Origin: Tricholomella constricta
Lineage: Eukaryota > Basidiomycota > Agaricomycetes > Agaricales > Lyophyllaceae
DNA length: 64,000 bases
Direction of reading: 5' to 3'
Assembly: GCA_013368375.1 (NCBI GenBank)
Contig: JAACJP010000056.1
Coordinates: 62,001-126,000, forward strand
Every line of letters starts with the position of its first letter. Positions within the stretch are counted from its first letter, which is position 1. Below the pieces are notes generated by a model. That model worked only from the letters and a program-made list of their open reading frames with translations, was not told the DNA's origin and made no database searches. Both the position numbers and the translations under genes were made by a program. This document shows positions 1 to 12,500 of the stretch, in pieces.

Positions 1-627
1 CGGGTCACGCACTGCGCCCCATCGACGTCATTGTCATGAAGAAGCTCAGCGAGGTTGTCAACGTTGTCCCCGTCATTGCCAAGTCGGACAGCTTGACCCC
101 CGAGGAGAGGGAGAGATTCAAGGCGAAGATCAGGGAGGAGCTTCAGTACGACAACATCAGGCTGTATCCGTTCGATACGGACGAGGATGATGAAGAGGAA
201 GTGCAACTCAATGCTGCTATTCGGGTCCGTGCTTTCCCTTTCGTTAAATTGTGCCGTGTTAATTGAGACTGACAAAATGCATCGGGTATAGAATATCATC
301 CCGTTCGCCGTCGTCGGCTCGGAGAACAACGTGATTATCGACGGCAAGTCTGTCCGCGGTCGCAGGAACCGATGGGGTGTTGTCAACGTCGAGGACCCGA
401 ATCACTGCGAGTTCATGAACCTCCGTAACTTCCTTACTAGGTGCGATCGATGCCATCCAAGCTGTGGTTTTGTGTCTGTGCTGACACGCCCTCATTACTT
501 TCCCAGGACCCACTTGCAAGACCTCATCGAGACAACGGCGCAAATCCATTACGAGGCTTTCCGTTCGAAGCAGCTGCTTGCGCTTAAGGAGGGCGTCAAC
601 CAGCGTCCCGCGCAGGCTCAACAGTAG
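1..627 (+). CDS. CDC10: septin, Cdc10-type (5' truncated by window edge)
   Basis: C-terminal part of a septin, a GTPase that polymerises into filaments at division sites and the cell cortex. Three exons can be read: up to 224, 292-440 and 507-627, ending at TAG 625-627. The first holds the septin G4 region (PVIAKSDSLTPEE, the AKSD guanine-specificity motif). The second has the WGVVNVEDPNHCEF stretch typical of septins. The third starts THLQDLIETTAQIHYEAF and ends about 20 residues later. The protein therefore lacks the long C-terminal coiled coil of Cdc3, Cdc11 and Cdc12, which points to the Cdc10 group; the tail also resembles yeast Cdc10 as I remember it. The P-loop and N-terminus lie upstream of the window. 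Septin is certain; the Cdc10 subgroup is probable. Confidence 0.88.
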
Positions 628-1224
628 AGCTTGGTCGTGCTTGAGTCTTTTGGGTCGGCCCGACCGGCGGGCAAAAAAATGGATACCCCTTCGTCTGCAA
701 ACGCTCGCTTACCGTCTCACTCCGTCTTTGCATTGGAATACCGTTACAATTACTCTTCACTTTCGCTACATACTGTCAGCTTCTTGTCCCATTGCCTCTT
801 GATATAATACATACCCGGGGCCACACTCGTTGGAAATGCCGTTCGTCCGCGTAATTTCAAGCATCACGGCGATCAACGTGTCATGTCGGCTGACACACTC
901 TGTTTATGCTTCGTGATCGTGTCAGTCGGTAAAATCTGGAAGTCTCCGCAATCGTGTGCCTCGAAAAACACTGGGAAAGGAAAGATACAAGCTTTCACGG
1001 CAACGATGGTGCTGGGATGTTTCTGAAATTTTTTAGAATGCAGTGGGAGGAGGAACGTGAAAAAGGTCATCATTCTTATGTCATGGCTGATCGTGTGTCA
1101 GCTCCGCTGAGGCGCGGAAGAAATTGTGCTCAGCACCGTCTCTATCGTCCGCATTGTTATGACCAACGCCCTCGGACGGCTGCGACTCTGAACCCCAGTC
1201 CGCGACTCGTCCTTTACGACCATT
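628..1224. other. intergenic, septin 3' end to flippase 5' end
   Basis: Holds the septin 3' UTR and the flippase promoter. I see no convincing coding exon; open frames here lack splice-supported extensions or recognisable motifs. Confidence 0.5.
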
Positions 1225-4200
1225 ATGGCCCCTGTTGCGCTCTCAGGGTTCGCTTCTTGGTACAATAAACTCGCAGCATTCAATGTCGAGGACTTGTTCG
1301 TGCGTAAGCAGGAGCCCGGACCGCGGCGGACAGTTTTTGTCAACGAAAATCTTCCGGAAGACTACCACGACCACAAGGGCCGCGTCAAACCAGAGCATGT
1401 ATACGCCACTAACCAGGTCCTGACGTCGAAATACACCATCATTACCTTTCTTCCACGAAACCTGCTTGAGCAGTTCAGGCGTGTGGCGAACGTGTAAGTT
1501 TCAAGCTTGTATTCGATGTTGAACGTGTCTAACAGCTCTGCAGTTTCTTCCTAGGCATAGCTATTCTCCAATTCTTCAACAAGTTCTCGACGATATCACC
1601 GGGGCTTGTCATCCTCCCACTTCTCATCGTTCTCGGCATTACCGCAGTTAAGGATGCATATGAAGACGTTAAACGCCACCAGTCTGACCGCCGTGTCAAC
1701 CATACACCCGTCAGAGTCCTTGCTGGCGGCGACTGGGTCAACCCGAACGTCATGGTCAAGAAAAGTCGCACATTTGTCCGCGGGATCATCCCCAGGATGG
1801 GAAAGACAAAAGGCGCCCACGTGAAGGATAACAAGATACCTGAACCCGCCCCCGGGGAACACATGGACAACGAATACGACGATGCGCACGAGGAGGAGCA
1901 GCACGGGATCAGCCTATTCGGGCACCACGGGGACAGCCGCCCACACTGGCACAAGGCGATCTGGGAGGACGTGCGCGTGGGCGACTTTGTCAAGATCAAG
2001 GACCACGAGTCTCTGCCGGCGGATATCGTCATCTGCGCGACGAGCGAGGAAGAGAACGTCGCATACGTGGAGACGAAGAATCTGGACGGCGAGACGAACC
2101 TCAAGAGCCGAAACGCGTGCCCCGCTCTCACTCACCTACGTACTGCCAGCGACTGTGCGGACCTGCGCAATCGTTTCCGTCTTGAGTGCGACAGGCCGGA
2201 TGTGAACATGTTCAAGCTAAATGCGGCGCTAGTGTTTGACTCGAAGGACGAGAAGGAACGCGAGGCGGGCGTGGGCGGAGAGACGCACCCGGTTGACATG
2301 CAGATGACACTGCTGCGCGGGACAGTGCTAAGGAACACGGCTTGGATTATCGGCATCGTCATGTACACCGGCGACGACACGCGCATTGTCATGAACTCGG
2401 GCGGCACCCCCAGCAAGCGCAGCAAGGTCGAACGGCAGATGAACCCACAGGTGTAGGTGTTAAACTTGATCTCATGACATTGGCTGACTTTATGTGCAGG
2501 TTCATTAACTTGATCATCCTCGCTCTAATGGCGGTTACGTGTGCCATCGTGGACTCTGTCTTGGAACACCGCTACTACCCGTTGGGCGCTCCTTGGTTGT
2601 ACAATGACAACCAGCCTGACGATAATCCCTCAATCAACGGCCTCGTTACTTGGGCCTTTGCCCTTATCACGTATGTCGGAACGCCTTCAAAAGTTTCGCT
2701 GTCTAACACCTCGATAGTTTCCAAAACATTGTACCGATTTCATTGTACATTTCCATCGAGTTTGTACGCACATGTCAGGCGGCGTTCATCTATTTTGACT
2801 CGGACATCTGCTACGACAAGACCGGGCAGGCCACCGTTGCGCGCTCATGGAATTTATCGGACGACCTTGGCCAAATCGAGTACATCTTCTCTGACAAGAC
2901 TGGTACCCTGACTCAGGTGCGTCGTTTCCCGTAATAATTTTATACATATCCTCACGGACCTCCAGAACTCGATGATATTCCGCGAATGCTCTATCGCCGG
3001 AAAAGTGTATCGTGGCGACCCCGAGTCGGTTCGTGAAAAACAGCCGGATGTGCAGCCCGTCGCACCCATAACAAAAGGTGCAAATCCCGCCTCCCTGCCG
3101 TCGTCCTCCGGCGAATCCTCCACAGCAGCAGGCTCCAATGACGACCAGAAAGACCCCGCAACAACCGTTCCCGACCCGCTTGCCGCTGGCGCCACCAAGC
3201 TCCCTCCACAAGTCATACACCACTTTTCCGACGCAACCCTTGCCGCAGACCTCCAAGCCTCTGCCAGCGCAGACCCCAATTCCCCCGATGCAGCACACGC
3301 ACGATCCCTCAATGGCTTCTTCTCCGTACTCGCGCTCTGTCACACCGTCCTAACTGGCATTGACCCCGAGACAGGTGCACTCGAGTACAAGGCACAAAGT
3401 CCGGATGAGGCGGCGCTCGTGCAGGCCGCGGCGGACGTCGGGTTTGTCTTCCGGGGGCGCGACGTTGATGTGCTGATGCTGCAGACGCCGTTCAGCGAGG
3501 AGCTGGAACGATACCAGCTGTTGAATATCCTCGAATTTACGAGCGCTCGGAAAAGGATGAGTGTCGTGTTGCGCAAGCTGGACGAGCAGGATGGGCGGTT
3601 GTTCTTGTTGTGCAAGGGTGCAGATAATGTCATCTATGAGAGGCTGAAAGAGGGTGCGGATGAGTTGAAGGCGGACACGGAGAGGCATTTAGCAGAGTTT
3701 GCCAGCGGAGGACTGAGGACGCTTACATTGGCGTACAAGGTCATTCAAGGTGGGTCTCTAGCTTTTCTTCCCTCCCGAGAGTTATGACGTTAATGTACTG
3801 GGCGTGTAGAGGACGAATACGCAGCATGGAGTGAAAGGTATCATGCTGCGAGTGTCGCAATGGAGGAGCGCGAGGAGAAGATCGAGGCCGTGTCAGATGA
3901 GCTCGAGCAGGATCTGAGGCTGCTGGGCGCAACCGCTATTGAGGACCGTCTGCAAGACGGCGTCCCGGAGGCCATCGCCGACCTCAAGCGCGCCGGAATC
4001 AAGATTTGGGTTGCCACAGGCGATAAGCTCGAGACTGCCATCGGTGCGTTCATTATCTTTTTCCTTTATATTATCCCTGACACTGACCGACTGCTTACAG
4101 CTATCGGTCACAGTACGAATCTTATCGGGCGCGAATCCAACATCATCGTCATCCGCGGTGGCAATGTCAGCGGTCGTCCTGTGTATCAACAACTGGTGCA

Positions 4201-6223
4201 TGCTGCGGAAGAGTTTTTCACCGAGGCCGACCTGCTTAATCCTCATCATGCTCATCTACGCTCGCGGCACTCGCAGGATCACAGCGACTATGGACATGAT
4301 GACAGGCAGTACCCTCTGCAACGCGTTGAAACAGGACTTTCGTCCATAGTGGGCTCAAACAACGGCCAACGCCCCGGCGGATTTGTACTCGTCATAGATG
4401 GCGCGGCGCTGGCACATGCTCTTGCGGATGAGCAGAGCAAGGGGTTGTTGTTGCGCCTTGCGACGCAGTGTGAGGGTGTGATATGTTGCCGTGTGTCGCC
4501 TTTGCAGAAGGCGCTCATTGTTAAGCTCGTCAAGGATGGCCTTGGTGCGATGACGCTGGCGATTGGGGATGGGGCTAACGATGTTAGCATGATTCAGGTC
4601 CGTTTGAAGTCATGCCTCCCAGTTGTCTACTTAAACTGATCTTCCCCACTGGATAGGCTGCGGATGTGGGTGTTGGTATCTCCGGAGAGGAGGGTCTGCA
4701 AGCCGTCAACGCGTCCGACTACGCCATTGCGCAGTTTCGCTTCCTGAAACGATTGCTTTTGGTTCATGGGCATTGGTCGTATGCTCGGAACGGAAATATG
4801 TATGCGCTTGTCTTGTCTCGATCGTTGAGTTACTGACGTGTTGTTTCTTTTTTTCTGCTCAGGATCCTGAATTTCTTTTACAAGAATATTGTCTGTATCG
4901 GTGTTTTATGGTGGTTCCAGATCTATTGTGCTTGGAGTTCGAATTAGTGAGTGTCCTAAAACCACAATGGGCCCTTGTCTTTTTTGACAATGTCCTGCGC
5001 AGCGTCTTTGAATACACGTATCTCCTTTTCTGGAACTCCTTCTGGACCTTGGCACCCGTCATTGCAATAGGCTTGTTCGACCGGATCGTCGGTGCGTAGC
5101 CCTCCAGTTTGTATGAGATGTCACCGAAGCCTGATCACATAACAGATGCGCACGTCTTGATGGATCTCCCGGAGCTCTATCGCTACGGACGCGAGGGGAG
5201 ATGGTTCGGGATGAAATGGTTCAGCATATATATGTTTGACGGCGTCGTGCAGGTAGGATTCCCTCATTTAATGACTGGCCAAATGCTGACCCCTGATTTT
5301 TCGTGTTTTAGTCGGCAATTATATTCTTCCTTATTCTCTATGCGTATATCTCGGTCTCCGCACGCACGGATGGATGGCAGGTCACTTTATATGAATTCTC
5401 CACTGTGAGTGTTTTACAAGATATCTATACTGTTTGGCTTGACTCACCGTCGGATAGACCATGGTGTTCTCGGCTGTCATTGTTGCCAACCTGTTCAATG
5501 GCTTGAATACAAACGTATGGACAGGCTGGGTATTCTTTGCGGTTTTCATTGGCATTGCTCTCCTGCTGGTTTACACTGTAAGTAAACAAGAGTCTGCCAT
5601 GTGTCACACTTCCTCACATGCAGTTCTAGGCTGTATATTGTGCCATCTCTCCTGGTTGGTTCGTCACCCCGATGTACGGCATGAATCAATTTCTCTGGCC
5701 TTCGGCCTTCTTCTGGCTCTGTCTGCCTCTTACGATCTGCCTCTCGTTGGCGCCGCGCTACCTTGCGAAGGCCTGGAAGTTCGGCTTTGCTCCGGACGAC
5801 ATCGACATCATGCGCTATATCCGCAAGATGGAACCAGATCGCGACCTTTCCAAAGATGCGTTCGCTCCAGGATCGAGCTCTCTCGTCCGTGCTTCGTCAT
5901 CGCGGCGGACGTCCCGCACAAGTCTCGCATCAGCCCTTCCAGGGCGGCAATCTATCGATCCGCGGTCTGGGAGCAGAACGGACATGTCGACTGGCACACG
6001 GTCGATACACCGCGGGTTCGATTTCTCGACGGAGGAGGGCGGTGTGGCGATGCAGCGCATGCAGACGAACCTTTCAGAGCGGCGGCAGAGCAGAGGGAAT
6101 CTTGCGACGGCGACGGAGCAGAACACCCATAGAAACAGGAGGGGCGGCGCACTCGGACACGTCTTTTCTGTGCGGCGTGGTTTCCTACGAAAGAAAGCTT
6201 CGTCATCGGCGGAGGGACGGTGA
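1225..6223 (+). CDS. P4-type phospholipid-transporting ATPase (flippase), Dnf class, copy 1
   Basis: Aminophospholipid flippase that moves lipids to the cytosolic leaflet, usually with a Cdc50-family subunit. ATG at 1225; exon 1 ends at 1493 and exon 2 starts at 1544. In order I see the N-terminal [10 protein letters not shown] and TKYT-like [13 protein letters not shown] segments of P4-ATPases, the actuator motif [10 protein letters not shown] (DGET for TGES), and [11 protein letters not shown] (the PISL motif in TM4). The phosphorylation loop DKTGTLTQ, the ATP-binding region with [21 protein letters not shown] and the hinge [11 protein letters not shown] follow. The C-terminal third has the expected hydrophobic segments, then a Ser/Arg-rich cytosolic tail. 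At least eight introns are needed. All key P-type residues are present, so it should be active. It is a close paralogue of the gene at 9559-14605, in opposite orientation. The Dnf assignment comes from the N-terminal and actuator sequence and is less sure than P4-ATPase. Confidence 0.93.
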
Positions 6224-6638
6224 TTGACATTTCTCTCATTCTTCTTTCTGCATCTCTGCATTCATTTTTCTCCACCCACACTCTCCTAATCAGACAACAC
6301 TCCCTCGAGTCACACTTATCTACTCTTGCATATTCCCCAACCACGTGTACTGCCATGCGAATTGTATCCACCAGCATACCTCCCCACCTCCTCTCATGAC
6401 CTCATCATACATTAATCTATTCACCACGCTTTGATGCGATGAGGCGACTGCTTTGCAATCCAATCGTGTTTTTTTACTCTCTTTTTTTTTATATCATGGA
6501 CACCATAATACAGCACAATTCCAAAAAAAGAACGCTAATTATACAAGTTTACACGATGCTTGGAAACCAGTTCGAAACTTTGTAGAGCTTGGGAGGCACA
6601 TACATTTACGGCGAGGAAGAGCAGGAGGAATTGTCAAT
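6224..6638. other. convergent 3' intergenic
   Basis: Tail-to-tail space between the first flippase and the DUF7918 gene. It contains T/A-rich runs consistent with 3' UTRs. No gene seen. Confidence 0.5.
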
Positions 6639-7808
6639 TTAGTCGTCTGTGAGATCGATGATTTCAGGAGGAGTTCGGTTATGAGTCCTCTTCAAATCCT
6701 TTACTGGACGTCGAGTCCTGCTCGCCACACCAGATTCAGTTTTGATCTTCCGGTGAACAAGAGGAGCATCGTCCCCGGGCTGTGATGCCCTCGACCGCAG
6801 AGCCGCTAGTCTAACCTTCAGGTGTGTCAGCAAAAAAATAGAGGCCAGGGAATAAAGGACTCACCTCCAGCGCACGGATTTCTGCTGTTGTTACTCGGTC
6901 AGCGACTGGGATGGGTCGGGGGACGATACCATTGGCCATTAACATGGCTTCGTAAAACCCATCAGCCGATGGAAAAACGTAGCGCTGCGAAACACCTGCC
7001 TATCGGCCTGTATTTAAATGTGAAAGTCGCATACGGGGCGCTGTCCAACGCATGGGTCGTCACGACGTCGACTACAGGAGCAGGGAGGAAATATTCCTCG
7101 CCATATCTGCAAATCCAGTGAGAGAGAATAAGAAGCCGCCATGGATGGTGAACTTACTTCACATGATGTGTCCCCGCTTTCTTGGATCGTTCGTGTACGA
7201 GTTGAGCTTCCAGAACCGGATTATCCGGCTGATGTTCCAACTTGGTCAGCGGCTTGAAAGTATCGACATGTATACGCCACAATTCCAAAGTGATTGTGCC
7301 AAATTTGTATGTCCGGCCAACAGTATGCAGATACGCATCATCGTCTATATGTTAAAATTCTGCTGAGATAGCACAAGCAGAGAGATCATCGTGAGAGCGT
7401 ACCAGTGACTTCGATGGACGTAAACATGAAATCCCTACGGGTTAAATCTGAGGTTCTCGCATAGTATACCCCAACGGCGTTGGGCCTCTGTGGGTAAGAA
7501 ATGGCATCTAGCATAACGTGGGTGTCGCATACGACGCCATCAATAACAACGAAAGCCTGCAGGGGTATTTTCCGGGTCAAATTGCGCCAGTTCACAGAGA
7601 ATTTCTGTGGCATGAGGACCGTCGGTAAGCATGGAATACCCCACTCTAATCTCATTATCGTTACCTTTCCAGACTCAGAAACTATCCAACACGTAAAAGA
7701 GTTGGGCTGCAGGGTTTGAATTTCGTAGACCTCTCGCGCTTGGCTATCCACCGAGATCCACGCGGATAGGTCGTTGTATTGGAGGGCTGTTGCTGTGGCT
7801 AAAGGCAT
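6639..7808 (-). CDS. DUF7918-type protein with C-terminal SIM-like motif; probable frameshift
   Basis: Function unknown. Exons read as 7808-7403, 7344-7158, 7106-6865 and 6815-6639. The N-terminus (LSAWISVDSQAREVYEIQ), the middle VHERSKKAGTHHVKYGEE, then ATFTFKYRP and AMLMANGIVPRP fit the layout of the basidiomycete DUF7918 family as I remember it; this is recognition from memory, not a search. The last residues are PPEIIDLTDD, a hydrophobic core followed by acids that matches a SUMO-interacting motif. In exon 3 the frame after FKYRPIG runs into a stop near 6996, while ANGIVPRP lies one base out of register. No small intron fixes this, so there may be a one-base frameshift near 7010-7020 (real decay or sequencing error). 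The gene ends tail to tail with flippase copy 1. Confidence 0.65.
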
Positions 7809-8794
7809 GGGTTGAAGGGTACTGCGCTCTTAGGCGCCCATATATAGGTAACGTAATACATAGCCACTGTCACTTCGTATCCGGATAAAGCGCCTTATAA
7901 GTAGCTATATATCGCATGTCACATAACGTTAATGTCAGTCCTTTCGTTAACAGTAAGTTTTGACAAGGCACTCACTGCACAGCGAAGTGACCTCCATGAG
8001 GGGTAGACAAAAGCTATTATGTAAATCGCTTTGAAAACAGTGTCAGCGATATCGGAATACGCTCTCCTAGCAATTGATGGGAGCACCTCACAGGCGTTTG
8101 AAGAAAAAGTGATCAGTTGACAGTGACTCGGAAAGATGTGATTTGGATCCGCGACCAACTCCGCGACACTGATTCAATCATATTCAAATCGCCGACGCCT
8201 CCTCAAAGACGACGATAGACCGCTCGCAGACTCGAGTGAATCGTAAGTATTCCCTCGCGATGGTTCTCGCTCAAATATCTGCCATTCCACATGGAGTTTC
8301 ACCGCTCTACTGATTTTTGGCCGCCCTGGAAAGCGCCATGGACCTGCGTTCCGATGAAATGATAATTATATACAGAAAAATTCTACTCCACATGCCTAGG
8401 CCATGAATTTGTGGTATGTCAAAATGCCTGCAAAATACTTGTCGCGATTATGGACTTACTGGTGAACATTGTCGTCTTCGAATTCGTTCATCATCTGTCC
8501 CTCCGAGAAACAGATGAAGGCGCAGATTTGAATCCCGTGTGTACTCGACTGACCTGTTTTTTTTTTTGCGCGAAGTGCAAGGCTTTCTCTGTAGATCGAA
8601 CACATTCAATGATTGCAGCAGAAACCAGAGATTACCATAATTACCTCTGACTTGTCTTCAGGAATGTCGCGCGCCCGTTTAGGGTGACGCGTTGTATATA
8701 TGTATTTATATTTGAATCCGTGGCTCAATCCAGCCGTCGACTCGGACTGTCTCTCGACTTCACCGCGCCCACCACCAAGCACCATCTGCCGATA
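7809..8794. other. intergenic, about 1 kb, divergent
   Basis: Shared 5' region of the minus-strand DUF7918 gene and the plus-strand small gene at 8795. It contains a T10 run near 8560. No coding exon or RNA gene is supported. Confidence 0.45.
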
Positions 8795-9250
8795 ATGAAT
8801 TCCCCACCTGATCCAGGCTCTCCGATATCCACAGACTCCGAGTCTCCACCTCCAGAGGATATACTACCGCAGTCGTCCAACAGTCCCCAATTCATGAACA
8901 TCGCCAGAGACCTCACACAGTCCTTCATGAGCGGTGGTGGGTCCAAGCGCCGTCTGGGCGGTTCGACCTTTGGTGGATCGTCGTCCAACCGCGATCCCAA
9001 ATCGAGGCGGCGGCTGGATGTCGGAAAGTCCGGAGGTGGGAGTGCAAATCCGACTCTATGGGAGGGCTCGAAGGAGAGCAAGCGCGAGGAGAGGGACCTT
9101 GTCGATCACAATGTTGTGGATTATCTGAGAAAAGGTGCGTTCACGCGGCGTGAGTCGGATGAGAAGGTGTGGAATTGAACTCGTGTCTCTCCCACTCTCC
9201 CAGAAGTTGGCGATCCGTTCGATGACTCTGTCATCCAGAAACACGCCTAG
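8795..9250 (+). CDS. small unknown protein, 128 aa, two exons
   Basis: Not recognised. ATG at 8795 was chosen because the protein then begins MNSPPDPGSPISTDSESPPP, a disordered Ser/Pro-rich start. An in-frame ATG at 8684 would add a hydrophobic stretch that looks like 5' UTR. Exon 1 ends at 9134 (donor GTGCGT), exon 2 starts at 9204, and TAG is at 9248-9250. The join gives DYLRKEVGDPFDDSVIQKHA. The middle is rich in Gly, Ser and Arg (KRRLGGSTFGGSS, SRRRLDVGKSGGG), while the last 40 residues look folded (ERDLVDHNVVDYLRKEVGDP). The low-complexity half plus short ordered tail suggests a nuclear or complex-subunit protein, but I assign no function. Confidence 0.6.
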
Positions 9251-9558
9251 CCTCCAGTTACATGTTACTTGGTAAATCCATCACCAGAGATGGTGAGAGT
9301 TGACTGACTGGAGGATATCAAGTTTCTGTCACACATCAAAGCCCTCCAATGCAATGTATAAATACCCTTGTAAGCTTAACCAATTTTGACCATCGTCAAC
9401 ATGCCAGGACGTTTTGGAACAGCTATATTCCATTGACTCGTATGGCTAAGCGATATGTTACATATTAATATATCTTCCCTATATCCAGAACGCAAAGCAA
9501 GTGTACAACAAAGGGTCCAGTGTCGTGATTTGGGCGAAAGCGAAAAACAAGACGAAAT
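9251..9558. other. convergent 3' intergenic
   Basis: Space between the small plus-strand gene and the 3' end of flippase copy 2. A/T-rich; no gene seen. Confidence 0.5.
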
Positions 9559-12500
9559 CTACTCGTTCTTCTTCGAGGACGACAACTTTTTCCTCAACCC
9601 TCTCCTCAACGAGAACATATGCGAAAGCGTCTCTTTCCCCTTCTTTGACGTAGATCTCGCGGGTTCAATGTTCCGGTTGCTCGCTCTCCGCTCTGTAAGG
9701 TTACTCTGCATCCGCCGCATCGCAACTCCGCGTTCCTCCGTCGCAAAATCGAACCCACGGTCGATTGACACCAAGCCCGTCGCCATGTCCGTCCGGCTGG
9801 CCGCGCGGACATCCAGAGAAGGACGCCGCAAGTCAAGGGAAGCTCGCAAATCGAAAGACGAGGCGCTGCCGTTGTGAAAGGACTGGCGCGGGGTTGAGGA
9901 AGGCAGACGCCGCAAGGCTGTGAGGTGGGACATGTGGATGTCGTGCTCAAAGTCATGGTCGGGGTCGTATTTGCTGATCCAGCGCATGGTGTCAAGATCG
10001 TCTGGTTCGAACCCGAAGTTCCATGCTCTTGCGATGAAGCGGGGTGCCAGAGAGAGGAAGAACGTTAGGGGTATGCAGAGCCAGAAGTAAGCTGACGTGA
10101 AGAGGATGTAGTAGTTGCCATAAAGAAATGTGACGAGATATCCAGGAGTAAGCAATGAATATATAATCTGTGAATCACGATTAGGCACAGTGAAGGCAGT
10201 GAGGGGAAAGTTCGACTTACTGTGAATAGCCATACGATGAGGATGCCGATGAATACAGCGAAGAATACCCATGCGTTCCAGGCAGTGGCACTGAATCCTG
10301 TGAAGATGTTGGCGACCATGACTGCAACTATTGCCATCGTCTATATTGACATCTTAGCTTGCGAACGGAACAAGACCACGAGAACATGACATACCGTCGA
10401 AAACTCGCTACCGTTGATATCGTAGCCATCCTTACGAGACGTAGGTGATGGGTTGTAGGCATAAAGAATGAGGAAATAGATGATGACAGACTGAAGCGCA
10501 GATTTGTGAGATTATCACTGCTAGGATAGAACATAGGCACTTACTTGGTAAAGGCCATCGATCATATAGGCGAAGAAGGACCTCAGTCCGAACCAGGTAC
10601 CTCGGCGACCATAGTGGTATAGCTCCGGCACCGCCATCAAAACATGTGAGTCTATCTCACTGCATAAATACAAATACGAAAGCAAAGGAAGGAAGGACAT
10701 TACCGAGAATGCGGTCGAACAAGCCGATACCAATCACGGGCGCGATTGTCCAGATTGAATTCCAGAAGAGGATGTAGATATAATCGAATACGCTGGGCAC
10801 AAATTCAACATCATCCATCACAAGGTCATTAACGAGGCTAGACCCACAAATTGGCACTCCATCCGTCATAGATCTGGAACCACCATAGCACGCCGACAGG
10901 GACGACATTTTTATAGAAAAAGTTCAGAATCCTGCAGCAAATATCAGTGGCTGGTTTTTAAGGGAAAAAAAGAAGCAGAACCCACATCGTTCCATTACGA
11001 GCATATGACCAATGGCCATGAACGAGGAGGAGCTTCTTCAAGAACCGAAACTGCACACACTATCAGCATAGTCATTATACCTCGTCAAACACCCCCCACG
11101 CACCTGTGCAATGGCATAATCTGAAGAATTGACGGCCTGTAACCCCTCCTCGCCCGAAATCCCAACACCCACGTCCGCAGCCTACACAAGCGCGGCGCAT
11201 CAATATTTGAATAATGCGTAAATTCATAAGGATATACCTGAATCATGCTGACGTCGTTGGCTCCGTCTCCGATAGCCAGTGTCATCACACCTAGGCCATC
11301 TTTCACCAGCTGCACGACGAGGGCTTTCTGGAGCGGAGACACGCGGCAACAAATGACACCCTCGCACATCGTCGCAAGACGAAGAAGCAGGCTCTTGTTC
11401 TCTTCGTCCTCCAATGCCTTAAACCATACGGTAAGGTGAGATGCTAATGAATGAAGATAATAAGGCCGTACATATAGAAGCGCGGCTCCGTCGATCACCA
11501 ACACGAATCCTCCAGGGCGGTCACCGTTTTGCGAGCCAACGATTGAGGTGACGCCTGTGTTGATGCGCTGCAGGGGGATTTGAGGGTCCCGGGATGAGGT
11601 CGAAGCGCGGGGATGGTCGCCAGTGCCGAGCCCACTCTCAGGGAAGAACTTGTCGATGGAGTGGATCATCTGTTGGTATACGGTGCGGCCCTCACCGCCT
11701 CCACGAATTATGATGATGTTCGAGTCGTTGGCGATGAGATTAGTGCTCCGTCCGATGGCTAAGTCGCCGACGCTCGTCAGAGTCTAAATGAGCGAGTACA
11801 GAAGAAGAGGATCTCACCAATAGCCGTCTCGAGCTTGTCGCCAGTGGCTACCCAGATGCGGATGCCCGCCCTCTTGAGGTCAGCGATTGTGTCCGGAACG
11901 CCATCTTGCAGTCGGTCTTCGATGGCGGTTGCTCCAAGAAGTCGTAGGTCCTGTTCCAGTTCACTAGACACCGCTTCGATCTTTTCCTCTCTGTTTTCTA
12001 GAGACACAGAGGCCTGGTGGTACCGCTCGCTCCATGCTTGATAGTCGTCCTCTGTTTCACACCGCGTTAAATATAAATAATGATATCACATATGTTTCGA
12101 TAGAAGATACTCACCATTGATAACTTTGTATGCCAAAGTAAGCGTTCTCAGACCATTATTCGCGAATTCGCTGAGATGCACCTCTGTCTCATCCATAAGA
12201 TCGCGCTCGCTATCTTTCAACCGCTGGAAGATGATATTGTCGGCGCCTTTGGTAAGCAAGAACAGCCGCTCGTCCTCCCCACCCAACTTACGCAACACCA
12301 CGCTCATCCTCTTCCTCGAGCTCGTGAATTCTAAAATATTCAAAAGCTCGTACTTTTCCACATCGGGGGATGACGATGGAGTGCGCAGCGACAACGTCTC
12401 CTTGTCACGTCCGCAAAAGACGAACCCAACATCCGCAGCGGCCTGTACCAATGCAGCTTCATCGGGAGATTGCGCCTTGTATTCGATCTCACCTGTTATA

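Noticed and set aside
1529..2131. 200-aa minus-strand frame over flippase copy 1
   Set aside because: Antisense to conserved P4-ATPase coding sequence.
8684..8794. Upstream in-frame ATG of the small gene at 8795
   Set aside because: It would add a hydrophobic, tyrosine-rich stretch over a TATA-like region (ATATATGTATTTATAT). More likely promoter or 5' UTR.
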